Counted from the first letter of the stretch, positions 19,305-27,761 are shown. The stretch is DNA of 64,000 nt from Streptococcus sp. oral taxon 058 str. F0407 (GCF_000235485.1 NZ_JH378889.1:151885-215884); one strand, 5' to 3'. Made by a program: numbers and translations. Notes: generated by a model from the letters alone, not told the origin.

Positions 19305-20369
19305 ATGTTATCAAGAGTTGAAAAATTTGAAGTAGCTTTAAAACAGACAGAGTGTGATGCTGTCTTAGTAACTAATCTGAAGAATATTTACTATCTGACT
19401 GGTTTCAGTGGGACAGAAGCGACAGTTTTTATCAGCAAGTCGCGTCGGATTTTTCTGACGGATTCTCGTTATACCTTGATTGCCAAGGGCGTAGTTCAAG
19501 GATTTGATATTGTTGAAACGCGTGATGCAGTTGGTGAGATTGCTAAAATTATAGCGGACGATAATCTCCAAAAAATCGGTTTTGACGATGAAATTTCCTA
19601 TGCTTACTTCAAGATGCTGGAAAGTGTGTTTGCTGGTCATGAGTTGGTTCCGATGACAGGCTTTATCGAAAATCTGCGCATGATCAAGGATGAGCAAGAA
19701 ATCGCGACTATTCGCAAGGCCTGCCAGATTTCTGACCAAGCCTTCCTAGACGTACTGGACTTTATTAAGCCTGGTCAGACGACAGAGCAGGCTGTCATGA
19801 ACTTTTTAGATGCCCGTATGCGCCAGCTAGGTGCTTCAGGAGCCTCCTTTGACTTTATCATCGCTTCGGGTTACCGCTCTGCTATGCCACATGGCGTGGC
19901 TAGTGACAAGGTCATCCAAAAGGGTGAAACCCTGACCATGGACTTTGGTTGCTACTACAACCACTATGTCAGCGATATGACGCGGACTGTTCATGTGGGG
20001 CAGGTGACAGATGAAGAGCGGGAGATTTATGATATTGTCCTGCGCAGCAATCAAGCCCTGATTGACCAGGCTAAGGCGGGGCTAGGTTTCCGCGACTTTG
20101 ACAAAATTCCTCGTGATATTATCGTAGAAGCAGGCTATGGCGACTACTTTACTCACGGTATCGGACACGGTATCGGCCTCGATATCCACGAAGAACCCTA
20201 CTTTAGCCAAACTTCCAAAGAAGTCATTAAATCTGGTATGGTCTTGACTGATGAACCAGGCATCTATATCGAAGGCAAATATGGAGTCCGTATCGAAGAT
20301 GATATCCTCATTACAGATACAGGTTGCGAATTATTGACCCTTGCTCCGAAAGAATTAATTGTTATTTAA
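19305..20369 (+). CDS. pepP: M24 family metallopeptidase (Xaa-Pro dipeptidase/aminopeptidase)
   Basis: A 354-residue creatinase/aminopeptidase-fold enzyme that releases residues preceding proline. The N-terminal domain (about 1-125) precedes the pita-bread catalytic domain. Metal ligands are visible: Asp in TMDFGCYYNHYVSDMTRT, His in HGIGHGIGLDIHEEP, Glu in DEPGIYIEG and Glu in VRIEDDIL. GGAGG lies upstream of the ATG. It is probably monocistronic; a cre-like site lies about 95 bp upstream. PepP versus PepQ naming is uncertain. Confidence 0.92.
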   Translation: MLSRVEKFEVALKQTECDAVLVTNLKNIYYLTGFSGTEATVFISKSRRIFLTDSRYTLIAKGVVQGFDIVETRDAVGEIAKIIADDNLQKIGFDDEISYAYFKMLESVFAGHELVPMTGFIENLRMIKDEQEIATIRKACQISDQAFLDVLDFIKPGQTTEQAVMNFLDARMRQLGASGASFDFIIASGYRSAMPHGVASDKVIQKGETLTMDFGCYYNHYVSDMTRTVHVGQVTDEEREIYDIVLRSNQALIDQAKAGLGFRDFDKIPRDIIVEAGYGDYFTHGIGHGIGLDIHEEPYFSQTSKEVIKSGMVLTDEPGIYIEGKYGVRIEDDILITDTGCELLTLAPKELIVI

Positions 20370-20387
20370 GAAAATTAAGATAAATCG

Positions 20388-20416
20388 TTGACTTTTATAT
20401 TTTAAAGGTTTATACT
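20388..20416 (+). promoter_or_regulatory. Promoter of the mgtA leader
   Basis: TTGACT (20388-20393), 17 bp, TATACT (20411-20416). Transcription should start near 20423, at the 5' edge of the M-box. Confidence 0.8.
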
Positions 20417-20420
20417 GATA

Positions 20421-20570
20421 GACGAAAACGGTAGGTGAGGCTACCATAGGGATACGGATGACTACCGCAAAGCAGTGGAGACACTACTCGTTGGTCAACA
20501 GTCCTGGTCGCGAAGGCCAAGACTAAGCTCATTTCATTGCCCTATGGAGTTAAAGCTTGAACGAAAAAAC
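20421..20570 (+). ncRNA. M-box (ykoK) Mg2+ riboswitch
   Basis: The conserved M-box core GGTAGGTGAGGCTACC is followed by ATAGGGATACGG. CCATAGGG pairs across the aptamer with CCCTATGG near 20540-20547 to form the closing helix. It lies between a strong promoter and a P-type Mg2+ ATPase gene, the established context of this riboswitch. When Mg2+ binds, M-boxes in Firmicutes usually favour a downstream terminator; one is present at 20587-20614. Confidence 0.9.
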
Positions 20571-20586
20571 AGATAATGAGTTTTTT

Positions 20587-20614
20587 AATCCTGCCATTTT
20601 ATGGTGGGATTTTC
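20587..20614 (+). terminator. Riboswitch-controlled terminator hairpin
   Basis: AATCCTGCCAT (20587-20597) pairs with ATGGTGGGATT (20601-20611), followed by TTTCTACTGTTTT. It lies after the M-box and before the short leader ORF and mgtA. Confidence 0.75.
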
Positions 20615-20646
20615 TACTGTTTTAGAACAAGGAAAGGAGACAGACG

Positions 20647-20718
20647 ATGCAAATTGACGATCATCCAGAACCGCACATACACAGCCAATCGCTGATTTGT
20701 GTCGTTCTGCCCTTATAA
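20647..20718 (+). CDS. Short acidic/proline leader ORF upstream of mgtA (23 aa)
   Basis: The ATG at 20647 has a strong site, AAAGGAG at 20633-20639, seven bases upstream. The 23-codon product starts MQIDDHPEPH and ends at TAA (20716-20718). The early run of acidic residues and prolines recalls the MgtL leader peptide of enteric bacteria, whose similar run destabilises ribosomes at low Mg2+. The second half of the ORF forms the left arm (20677-20690) of a long hairpin with 20722-20738. That right arm overlaps a second possible hairpin (20734-20740 with 20751-20757), so the two exclude each other. Regulation by translation is inference; the ORF, its ribosome site and the pairings are seen directly. 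Confidence 0.6.
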   Translation: MQIDDHPEPHIHSQSLICVVLPL

Positions 20719-20757
20719 AGTGATTGGTCTCTGTGTATGAAACACATCATTCATACA
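20677..20757 (+). promoter_or_regulatory. Mutually exclusive hairpins in the mgtA leader
   Basis: Hairpin 1 pairs ATACACAGCCAATC (20677-20690) with GATTGG (20722-20727) and CTGTGTAT (20731-20738). Hairpin 2 pairs TGTATGA (20734-20740) with TCATACA (20751-20757) just before the mgtA ribosome site at 20761. The shared segment means only one can form. Confidence 0.55.
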
Positions 20758-20771
20758 GATAGGAGAAACCA

Positions 20772-23432
20772 ATGAAAACTACAAAAGAAAGATTAGCAGC
20801 AGCTATTCACACACCTCTAAAAGAAACTCTATCTTTTTATAAGACAGGTCTAACAGGCTTGACTGAGGAGCAGGTGGAGAAAAATCGTGACCTATATGGT
20901 GAAAATACCATCACCAAGGGTCAAGAAGACGGTATCCTCAAAAAGATTTACGAATCTATTATCAATCCATTTACAATCATCCTGCTGGTCATCGCTATGA
21001 TCTCCATGGTGACCAATGTCTGGTTGGCGAAGCCAGGGCAAGAGGATCCGACGACCTCTATCATCATCGTCGTTCTCGTATTGATCTCTGGTGGCATACG
21101 CTTTGTCCAAGAATTACGGAGCGACAAAGCTGCGACAAATCTGTCAAAAATGATTGTGAATACAGCTACGGTTATTCGCGAAGGCCAGAGTTTAGAGGTT
21201 GCGATTGAAGATTTGGTCGTTGGAGATATTGTCAAGTTGAGTGCTGGGGATATGATTCCAGCAGATCTCCTTTTAATTGAATCACGCGATTTCTTTGTCC
21301 AACAGTCAGGTTTGACAGGCGAAAGTGATTCGGTTGAAAAACTGGCCTTGTCAAAAATGAGTCAGTCAAACTTTGATAGTCTGCTAGAAGCAGAAGCGCT
21401 CGCCTTTATGGGAACCAACGTGATATCAGGAAGTGCCAAGGCTTTGATTCTAGCGGTCGGCGATGACACCATGATGGGAGAAATCGAGCAAACTCTCAAT
21501 ACCTATGACGAACCAACCTCTTTTGAGCGGGAGATGAACAGTATCTCTTGGCTCTTGATCCGTTTGATGTTAGTCATGGTTCCCGTCGTGTTTCTCTCCA
21601 ATGGTTTGACAGATGGAGATTGGTTGGAAGCAGGTGTGTTTGCACTGAGTGTTGGTGTTGGATTGACACCTGAGATGCTTCCTATGATCATCACGGCCAG
21701 TCTAGCAAAAGGCTCCATTATCATGGCTAAGGAAAAAGTGGTTATCAAAAAACTCAATGCCATACAAGATCTAGGTGCTATTGATATCCTATGCACAGAT
21801 AAAACCGGAACCCTTACCCAAGACGAAATTGTCCTTGAATATCCTTTGGATATACATGGAGATTTGGATTTGTCTGTGTTGAGACGTGCCTATCTCAATT
21901 CCTATTTTCAAACGGGATTAAAAAACTTGATGGACCGTGCCATTATCAGTAGAACTGAGAAAGAAGCTAAAGAACACGCTATTCTACAAAATTTGGATAC
22001 TAGCTTCCAAAAAATCGATGAGCTTCCATTTGACTTTGAACGCAGACGGATGAGTGTCATCGTCAAGGATGAAAACGAAGTTGTTAGTTTGGTAACCAAG
22101 GGTGCCCTAGAGGAAATGCTTGCGATTTCAAGCTGTGTGGAATATCAAGGCCATATTAGTCCTCTGACGGATGATATCCGAGTGGAAATTTTAAAAGAAG
22201 TAGACCAACTCAATCAACAGGGCTTGCGAGTCTTGGGAGTCGCCTATAAAACAGGCCTCAAAGAAGGCTTTGCTTACTCCGTTGAAGATGAAAAGGAGAT
22301 GATTCTAACAGGATATCTTGCCTTTCTAGATCCACCAAAACCATCAGCAGCACCTGCTATTCAAGCTTTGTTGGAGCATGGTGTTCAAACCAAGATCCTG
22401 ACTGGGGACAATGAGAAGGTAACCCAAGCAGTATGCGAAAAAGTTGGTTTAGATGTTGATCAAATCTTGTTGGGTTCGGATATTGACGCCATGACGGACG
22501 AAGAGTTAGCCCAAGCAGTTGAGAAGGTGACCGTCTTTGCCAAACTCTCTCCTGATCAAAAAGCACGAATCATCTTACAAATCAAATCCAACGGACATTG
22601 CGTCGGCTATATGGGGGATGGAATCAATGATGCCCCTTCTATGAAAGTAGCAGATGTGGGGATTTCTGTCGACACGGCAGTAGATATTGCCAAAGAAACC
22701 GCTGATGTCATTTTGCTAGATAAAGATTTGATGGTGCTTGAAAAAGGTCTGGTTGAAGGTCGCAAAGTCTATGCTAATATGACTAAATATATCAAGATGA
22801 CGGTCAGTTCTAATTTCGGGAACATTCTGTCTCTACTGGTGTCTGGTATCTTTTTACCTTTCCTTCCTATGGCTCCGATTCACTTGATTGTGTTAAACCT
22901 AGTTTATGACCTTTCTTGTGTTGCCTTGCCATTTGATAATGTGGATGAAGACTTTTTGAAGAAGCCTCATAAGTGGGAGGCTCAGTCCATTACTCGTTTT
23001 ATGATTTGGATGGGTCCGATTTCTTCTGCCTTTGATATTTTGACCTTTATTTTGCTCTATTTTGTCGTTGTTCCAATGGCGACAGGTCAAGCCTATGTTC
23101 ATGGAGCAGAGTCGGCAACGAGTTTTATCATTTTGTTCCAGACAGGTTGGTTCATTGAATCCATGTGGTCCCAAACCATGGTTATTCATATGCTTCGTTC
23201 AGCAAAACTTCCTTTCTTACAAAGTCGTCCGTCATGGTTTGTTCTTGGAACGACCTTGCTAGCAGCCAGTTTTGTGACCTTCCTTCCCTACTCTTCAATC
23301 GCTGGTGTCCTTCGCTTAATCCCTTTGAAACCAATTTATTTCCTTTTTTTGCTCTTGATAATCGTTCTCTATATGATCAGTGTTACAGTAGTGAAACGAA
23401 TGTATATCAAAAAATTTAAAAGTTGGTTATAA
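20772..23432 (+). CDS. mgtA: P-type magnesium-importing ATPase (MgtA/MgtB family)
   Basis: An 886-residue P3B-type ATPase expected to import Mg2+ using ATP. It has an N-terminal cation-ATPase region, membrane pairs near 70-110 and 255-305, and the phosphorylation motif CTDKTGTLTQDE. Nucleotide-domain and hinge motifs include LTGDNEKVT and GYMGDGINDAPSMK, and six C-terminal helices follow. AGGAG precedes the ATG at 20772. Its leader carries an M-box and a short ORF, which strongly supports Mg2+ as the substrate. It is probably monocistronic. Confidence 0.95.
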   Translation: MKTTKERLAAAIHTPLKETLSFYKTGLTGLTEEQVEKNRDLYGENTITKGQEDGILKKIYESIINPFTIILLVIAMISMVTNVWLAKPGQEDPTTSIIIVVLVLISGGIRFVQELRSDKAATNLSKMIVNTATVIREGQSLEVAIEDLVVGDIVKLSAGDMIPADLLLIESRDFFVQQSGLTGESDSVEKLALSKMSQSNFDSLLEAEALAFMGTNVISGSAKALILAVGDDTMMGEIEQTLNTYDEPTSFEREMNSISWLLIRLMLVMVPVVFLSNGLTDGDWLEAGVFALSVGVGLTPEMLPMIITASLAKGSIIMAKEKVVIKKLNAIQDLGAIDILCTDKTGTLTQDEIVLEYPLDIHGDLDLSVLRRAYLNSYFQTGLKNLMDRAIISRTEKEAKEHAILQNLDTSFQKIDELPFDFERRRMSVIVKDENEVVSLVTKGALEEMLAISSCVEYQGHISPLTDDIRVEILKEVDQLNQQGLRVLGVAYKTGLKEGFAYSVEDEKEMILTGYLAFLDPPKPSAAPAIQALLEHGVQTKILTGDNEKVTQAVCEKVGLDVDQILLGSDIDAMTDEELAQAVEKVTVFAKLSPDQKARIILQIKSNGHCVGYMGDGINDAPSMKVADVGISVDTAVDIAKETADVILLDKDLMVLEKGLVEGRKVYANMTKYIKMTVSSNFGNILSLLVSGIFLPFLPMAPIHLIVLNLVYDLSCVALPFDNVDEDFLKKPHKWEAQSITRFMIWMGPISSAFDILTFILLYFVVVPMATGQAYVHGAESATSFIILFQTGWFIESMWSQTMVIHMLRSAKLPFLQSRPSWFVLGTTLLAASFVTFLPYSSIAGVLRLIPLKPIYFLFLLLIIVLYMISVTVVKRMYIKKFKSWL

Positions 23433-23516
23433 ATTGGATTTGTCAAGAAAAAAGTACGAAAATCGCTAAAAAAGTTAAATTTTTTTAAAAATAGGTCGCA
23501 AGTCGGATGTTTTTTA

Positions 23517-23525
23517 TGGTATAAT
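23517..23525 (+). promoter_or_regulatory. Extended -10 promoter of spx
   Basis: TGgTATAAT lies 42 bp before the spx ATG. Confidence 0.7.
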
Positions 23526-23566
23526 AGACTAAACTGATAGTAACATGTAGCGAAAGGGGTAGGCAC

Positions 23567-23965
23567 ATGATTAAGATTTATACCGTCTCCAGTTGCACAA
23601 GCTGTAAGAAAGCGAAGACTTGGCTCAACGCACACCAGTTAAGTTATAAAGAACAAAACCTTGGTAAAGAAGGGATTACGAGAGAAGAACTACTTGATAT
23701 TCTGACAAAGACAGATAATGGAATTGCCAGCATTGTATCATCAAAAAACCGCTATGCGAAAGCTTTAGGAGTTGACATCGAAGATTTGAGTGTGAATGAA
23801 GTGCTCAACTTGATCATGGAAACACCACGGATCTTAAAAAGTCCTATTCTAGTTGACGAGAAGCGTTTGCAGGTTGGCTACAAAGAAGATGATATCCGTG
23901 CCTTTTTACCACGCTCTGTCCGTAATGTAGAAAATGCAGAAGCACGTTTGCGTGCAGCTCTATAA
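23567..23965 (+). CDS. spxA1: Spx-family global regulator (ArsC-like fold)
   Basis: A 132-residue Spx protein, which binds the RNA polymerase alpha C-terminal domain and redirects transcription under thiol or oxidative stress. The redox CxxC is at residues 10-13 (SSCTSCKKAK). Spx-typical features include the GIASIVSSKNR segment and RSVRNVENAEARLRAAL at the end. AAAGGGG lies upstream. Streptococci carry two Spx proteins; assignment to SpxA1 rather than SpxA2 is from my recollection of gene order. A terminator follows at 23970. Confidence 0.9.
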   Translation: MIKIYTVSSCTSCKKAKTWLNAHQLSYKEQNLGKEGITREELLDILTKTDNGIASIVSSKNRYAKALGVDIEDLSVNEVLNLIMETPRILKSPILVDEKRLQVGYKEDDIRAFLPRSVRNVENAEARLRAAL

Positions 23966-23969
23966 ACAT

Positions 23970-24006
23970 CAAGGCTGGGGTATCTCCTAGCCTTGTTCAT
24001 TTTTTA
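23970..24006 (+). terminator. spx terminator
   Basis: CAAGGCTGGG (23970-23979) pairs with CCTAGCCTTG (23986-23995), followed by TTCATTTTTT. Confidence 0.8.
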
Positions 24007-24028
24007 TCTAAAAATCATGTGAGGAATT

Positions 24029-24598
24029 ATGAAAAAGATAGTAATTGGCGCAGCTACTCTCCTCCTGCTACTTGCAGGTTGTGGTCAAAAGAAGGGAACG
24101 ACATCCAGTTCAAAAAGTGACTCCGAAACACTCCAATCTACTCTGCCAGTTTTGGAAAATGCGGAAAAGAATACGGTTGTGACCAAGACTTTGATTTTCC
24201 CGGAGTCAGGAGATGGCGTCAAGCAAACGCAAACCATTACCTATAAAGGGAAACAATTTCTAAAATTGGTTATCCGGCAGACACGGCCCTTAAGTGAGGA
24301 GTTGAAATCCTTTATCGCTGACCACGGTCTTGAAGCTACAAAGAAAGCCTTCGCGGAAGCCGAGGAGAAAGATGAAAGTCTCCAAGAAGCACGTAAGTTA
24401 GAGGGTTTTACGGTTGAGACTCAGTTAATCAGCGAGACAGAGATGGAAACTACTACGACTTATGATTTTCAAATTTTAGATGTCAAAAAGGCGGCGCAAG
24501 TAGAATATCTAAAGAATATTGGCTTAGAGACTCTTTTGAAAAATGAACCAAGCCAATATATCGCAGACAGAGTGGCAAATGGTGCGACAGAACAGTAA
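24029..24598 (+). CDS. DUF1307 (YehR-like) lipoprotein
   Basis: A 189-residue lipoprotein. It has a signal peptide MKKIVIGAATLLLLLAGC with lipobox LAGC (Cys 18), a Ser/Lys-rich spacer, then a compact domain with TVVTKTLIFPE and QTITYKGKQF strands, as in YehR/DUF1307 proteins of unknown function. It is exported and anchored to the outer face of the membrane. GAGG lies upstream of the ATG. The spx terminator precedes it, so it needs its own promoter, which I cannot place with confidence. Confidence 0.85.
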   Translation: MKKIVIGAATLLLLLAGCGQKKGTTSSSKSDSETLQSTLPVLENAEKNTVVTKTLIFPESGDGVKQTQTITYKGKQFLKLVIRQTRPLSEELKSFIADHGLEATKKAFAEAEEKDESLQEARKLEGFTVETQLISETEMETTTTYDFQILDVKKAAQVEYLKNIGLETLLKNEPSQYIADRVANGATEQ

Positions 24599-24626
24599 GA
24601 AAATCCAAATAAATGGATTGACTTAA

Positions 24627-24655
24627 TTGTAGAACGTAAGGAAATGTGCTATAAT
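24627..24655 (+). promoter_or_regulatory. Promoter of ireB-ruvX-DUF1292
   Basis: TTGTAG (24627-24632), 17 bp, extended -10 TGcTATAAT (24647-24655). It lies 30 bp before the ireB ATG. Confidence 0.7.
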
Positions 24656-24685
24656 AGTACTATTCTAAGGAAAGAGGGTGCTAGA

Positions 24686-24952
24686 ATGGGATTTACTGAA
24701 GAAACTGTGCGTTTTAAATTGGATGATTCCAATAAGAAGGAGATCAGTGAAACGTTGACAGATGTCTATGCTTCTCTGAATGAAAAGGGGTATAACCCTA
24801 TTAATCAGATCGTCGGTTATGTATTGAGTGGAGACCCTGCCTACGTTCCTCGTTACAATAATGCACGAAATCAAATCCGTAAGTATGAGCGTGATGAAAT
24901 TGTTGAAGAATTGGTACGCTACTATCTTAAAGGACAAGGAGTCGATCTATAA
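24686..24952 (+). CDS. ireB: IreB family regulatory phosphoprotein (UPF0297/DUF965)
   Basis: An 88-residue protein of the IreB family; in Enterococcus it is a substrate of the Ser/Thr kinase IreK and affects cephalosporin resistance. The ATG at 24686 ([14 protein letters not shown]) has GAGGG upstream and gives the family length; the longer frame from 24644 has no ribosome site. It contains [25 protein letters not shown], the conserved core (split here by eye into two helices). It is followed three bases later by ruvX, an order conserved in Firmicutes. Confidence 0.92.
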   Translation: MGFTEETVRFKLDDSNKKEISETLTDVYASLNEKGYNPINQIVGYVLSGDPAYVPRYNNARNQIRKYERDEIVEELVRYYLKGQGVDL

Positions 24953-24955
24953 TCT

Positions 24956-25375
24956 ATGAGAATTATGGGATTGGACGTCGGTTCAAAAACGGTAGGCGTG
25001 GCCATTAGCGACCCACTAGGATTCACTGCTCAAGGACTTGAAATCATCCAGATTGATGAGGATCAGGGTCAGTTTGGTTTTGACCGTATCAGGAAACTGG
25101 TTGACAGCTATAAGGTGGAACGCTTTGTAGTGGGCTTACCTAAAAACATGAACAATACCAGCGGTCCGCGAGTAGAAGCCAGCCAAGCCTACGGAGCAAA
25201 ATTAGAAGAAATTTTTGGTTTACCCGTAGACTATCAAGATGAGCGTTTGACGACGGTCGCAGCCGAGCGTATGCTGATTGAGCAGGCTGACATTAGTCGC
25301 AACAAGCGAAAAAAAGTTATTGATAAATTGGCTGCTCAGCTGATTTTGCAAAATTATTTAGATAGAAAATTTTAA
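24956..25375 (+). CDS. ruvX: Holliday junction resolvase-like RuvX (YqgF)
   Basis: A 139-residue RNase H-fold protein. It starts [19 protein letters not shown], with the first catalytic Asp at position 6. Further motifs are [13 protein letters not shown] and [13 protein letters not shown], and [12 protein letters not shown] lies near the end. YqgF proteins have been linked to pre-16S rRNA 5' processing as well as to junction resolution, so the exact role is open. It is the second gene of the ireB operon. Confidence 0.95.
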   Translation: MRIMGLDVGSKTVGVAISDPLGFTAQGLEIIQIDEDQGQFGFDRIRKLVDSYKVERFVVGLPKNMNNTSGPRVEASQAYGAKLEEIFGLPVDYQDERLTTVAAERMLIEQADISRNKRKKVIDKLAAQLILQNYLDRKF

Positions 25376-25390
25376 GACAGAGGAGAAACT

Positions 25391-25696
25391 ATGTCACACG
25401 ATCACAACTATGACCACGAAGAACGTGAATTGATTACACTAGTAGACGAGCAAGGAAATGAAACCTTGTTTGAAATTCTTTTGACTATCGACGGAAAAGA
25501 AGAATTTGGTAAAAACTATGTTCTTCTAGTGCCAGTTAATGCAGAAGAAGACGAAAATGGTGAAGTTGAAATTCAAGCTTACTCATTCATCGAAAACGAA
25601 GACGGAACAGAAGGTGAATTACAACCAATCCCAGAAGACTCAGAAGATGAATGGAACATGATTGAAGAAGTCTTCAACAGCTTTATGGAGGAGTAA
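25391..25696 (+). CDS. DUF1292 family protein
   Basis: A 101-residue, very acidic protein ([21 protein letters not shown], with many Glu/Asp to the end) that matches DUF1292, of unknown function. It follows ireB and ruvX in the conserved three-gene order. AGAGGAG precedes the ATG. Its stop runs directly into an array of hairpins (25696-25889). Confidence 0.9.
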   Translation: MSHDHNYDHEERELITLVDEQGNETLFEILLTIDGKEEFGKNYVLLVPVNAEEDENGEVEIQAYSFIENEDGTEGELQPIPEDSEDEWNMIEEVFNSFMEE

Positions 25697-25895
25697 AAAC
25701 GTCCGGGGGACGTTTTTAGCCCTGCGCTAGAAATTAGAAACGCAGGCAGTCTGGGAGACTGTATCAGCCCGACTACCAGAAATTGGAGAGAGTCGGAACA
25801 TCCAGTGGATGTTTTTAGCCCACATTGAAATTCATAGTGGCTAGTGATTAGCTAACCAGGTAAGAGGTTGGGATTTTTGTCCCAACCTCGCTTTT
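25696..25895 (+). repeat. Three-unit hairpin repeat array ending in a terminator
   Basis: Three related units follow the DUF1292 stop. Each has a hairpin with a 3-base loop and then a stem around a GAAAT core. Unit 1: AACGTCC/GGACGTT (about 25696-25717), then CCTGCG/CGCAGG (25721-25746) around CTAGAAATTAG. Unit 2: CAGTCT/AGACTG (25747-25761), then CCGACT/AGTCGG (25769-25796) around CCAGAAATTGG. Unit 3: ACATCC/GGATGT (25798-25812), then CCAC/GTGG (25820-25840) around TTGAAATTCA. A final terminator pairs GAGGTTGGGA with TCCCAACCTC (25864-25889), followed by GCTTTTT. The sequences differ but the pairing is kept. Confidence 0.7.
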
Positions 25896-25952
25896 TATTT
25901 GCAATCATACTTTGATGCGGTAGTGGAACGTACTTTTGTTAAGGAGATGTGT

Positions 25953-27203
25953 ATGTTTGAAGTAGAAGAATGGCTTCATAGTCGGATTGGTTTAAACTTT
26001 AGATCTGGACTTGGAAGAATGCAGCGAGCAGTGGATTTGCTAGGGAATCCTGAGAAGACTTATCCCATTATCCATGTAACAGGAACTAACGGTAAGGGGT
26101 CAACTATTGCCTTTATGAGGGAGTTGTTTGTAGCTCATGGGAAAAAAGTTGGCACTTTTACCTCTCCTCATATTATCAGCATCAATGATCGAATTTGTAT
26201 CAATGGACAACCCATAACAGACGAAGCTTTTATCCGTTTAGCGAATAAAGTTCAAGAAATGGAAAAAAATCTTCTGGAGACACATGATCAATTGTCTTTC
26301 TTTGAGTTGCTGACCCTGATTGCTTTGGTCTATTTTAGGGAACAAGAGGTGGATTTAGTTTTGCTAGAAGTGGGGATTGGTGGACTACTTGATACTACTA
26401 ATGTCGTAACAGGAGAGATTGCAGTTATTACTTCGATTGGTCTAGATCATCAGGAGACCTTAGGTGACAGTCTGGAGGAAATAGCAGAGCAGAAAGCTGG
26501 TATTTTCAAGGCTGGCAAGAAGGCAGTCATTGCCAAGCTTGCTCCAGAAGAGGAGCTTGTCTGTCAAAAAAGAGCAAGAGAGTTAGCTGTTGACCTTTAT
26601 CAAGCTGGGCAAGACTTCACCTTGAAAGATAGTAATTTTTCAAGTAAGCTAGCAAGTTTTTCACAACTTGAAATCAGTTTGGAAGGTGCTTATCAGCAAG
26701 AAAATGCCGCCTTGGCTTTAGAAACCTTTCTTCTGTTTATGGCGTCAAGAGAGGAAGGTGTCGAAGAAGAGCTTGTCAGACAGGCTTTGAAAGAAACCCA
26801 CTGGGCAGGTCGATTGGAACGGGTTCGTCCGCAAATCTACCTAGATGGAGCTCACAATCTTCCAGCCTTAACCCGTCTGGTCGAGTTTATCCAAGGGAAA
26901 ATCCAGCAAGGCTATCAAGTTCACATTCTTTTTGGGGCTCTTAAACGCAAGGATTATCAAGGGATGTTAGGCTATCTATCTGAGCAGTTGCCTCAGGTGG
27001 AACTTAAGGTAACAGGCTTTGACTACCAAGGCTCTCTGGATGAAAAGGATGTGGCGGGTTATGATTTGATTCCTTCCTATGGCGATTTTATCAGCGAATT
27101 TGAAGAAAAGGCCAATAACCAGAACTTGCTTTTCGTGACGGGGTCACTCTACTTTATCTCGGAAGTTCGAGCGAGTTTGGTTGGAAGCGATGGGACTAGT
27201 TGA
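25953..27203 (+). CDS. folC: Folylpolyglutamate/dihydrofolate synthase
   Basis: A 416-residue Mur-ligase-fold enzyme that adds glutamate to folates and may also form dihydrofolate from dihydropteroate. The ATG at 25953 is preferred (AAGGAG six bases upstream); an open frame extends further back without a site. The P-loop is VTGTNGKGST (about residues 44-53), with SFFELLTLIA and LLEVGIGGLLDTTNVV in the ATPase domain and LDGAHN in the C-terminal domain. A promoter for the next gene overlaps its 3' end. Confidence 0.94.
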   Translation: MFEVEEWLHSRIGLNFRSGLGRMQRAVDLLGNPEKTYPIIHVTGTNGKGSTIAFMRELFVAHGKKVGTFTSPHIISINDRICINGQPITDEAFIRLANKVQEMEKNLLETHDQLSFFELLTLIALVYFREQEVDLVLLEVGIGGLLDTTNVVTGEIAVITSIGLDHQETLGDSLEEIAEQKAGIFKAGKKAVIAKLAPEEELVCQKRARELAVDLYQAGQDFTLKDSNFSSKLASFSQLEISLEGAYQQENAALALETFLLFMASREEGVEEELVRQALKETHWAGRLERVRPQIYLDGAHNLPALTRLVEFIQGKIQQGYQVHILFGALKRKDYQGMLGYLSEQLPQVELKVTGFDYQGSLDEKDVAGYDLIPSYGDFISEFEEKANNQNLLFVTGSLYFISEVRASLVGSDGTS

Positions 27204-27228
27204 CCTTCTAGGTTTAAGTTGCTATACT
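27200..27228 (+). promoter_or_regulatory. Promoter of the second lipoprotein, overlapping the folC end
   Basis: TTGACC (27200-27205), 17 bp, extended -10 TGcTATACT (27220-27228). It lies 66 bp before the ATG. Confidence 0.75.
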
Positions 27229-27294
27229 GAAGGTAGGAGGTACATCTGGAAACGATTCCAGCAAAACATTGGCACAAAAAGAAAGGAAATCGCT

Positions 27295-27750
27295 ATGAAA
27301 ACGAAAACATTCACACTTTCTATTGCTTCCCTAGCAATTCTTAGTCTTTTAGCAGCTTGTGGACCTAAGGCACAAGCACCTACCCAGCAATCTGCTCAGC
27401 AATCATCTACTCAACAAGAATCATCTTCTAGCGCTACGACAAGTGCTAGTCAACCACAGGCATCCTCAAGTCAGGACACTACTGTAGCTCAACCTACGAA
27501 TATCGATGGTACCTATACTGGAAAAGATGAGAATGACCAGATTACTCTTGTTGTAACAGGAAAGACTGGTACATGGACTGAGGTCGAGCCAGATGGAGAT
27601 AAGGAAATCAAGCAAGTTAGCTTTGAGCCAGAAAATCAACGTGTCATTATCGGTGATGATGTCAAAATTTACACTGTTAATGGTAATCAAATGATTATTG
27701 ACGATATGGATCGAGAGGCATCGGACCGAGTGGTATTAACTAAGCAGTAA
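27295..27750 (+). CDS. Hypothetical lipoprotein with Gln/Ser/Ala-rich linker
   Basis: The ATG at 27295 has AAAGG upstream. The signal peptide ends in the lipobox LAAC (Cys about residue 20). A low-complexity linker rich in Gln, Ser, Thr and Ala (about 25-65) follows, then a small beta domain (GTYTGKDENDQITLVV, KIYTVNGNQMIIDDM). The product is 151 residues, presumably anchored on the outer membrane face with the linker crossing the wall. The function is not recognised. Confidence 0.82.
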   Translation: MKTKTFTLSIASLAILSLLAACGPKAQAPTQQSAQQSSTQQESSSSATTSASQPQASSSQDTTVAQPTNIDGTYTGKDENDQITLVVTGKTGTWTEVEPDGDKEIKQVSFEPENQRVIIGDDVKIYTVNGNQMIIDDMDREASDRVVLTKQ

Positions 27751-27761
27751 TGATTAAGTAA

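Noticed and set aside
20641..20760. The inverted repeat before mgtA as an intrinsic terminator
   Set aside because: No T run follows either hairpin; the true terminator-like hairpin lies earlier, at 20587-20614.
25696..25895. CRISPR array after the DUF1292 gene
   Set aside because: The repeats are not identical and there are no equal-length spacers; they are varying hairpins.
27496..27503. TACGAATA in the second lipoprotein gene
   Set aside because: It is internal to the coding sequence, with no downstream start or ribosome site.
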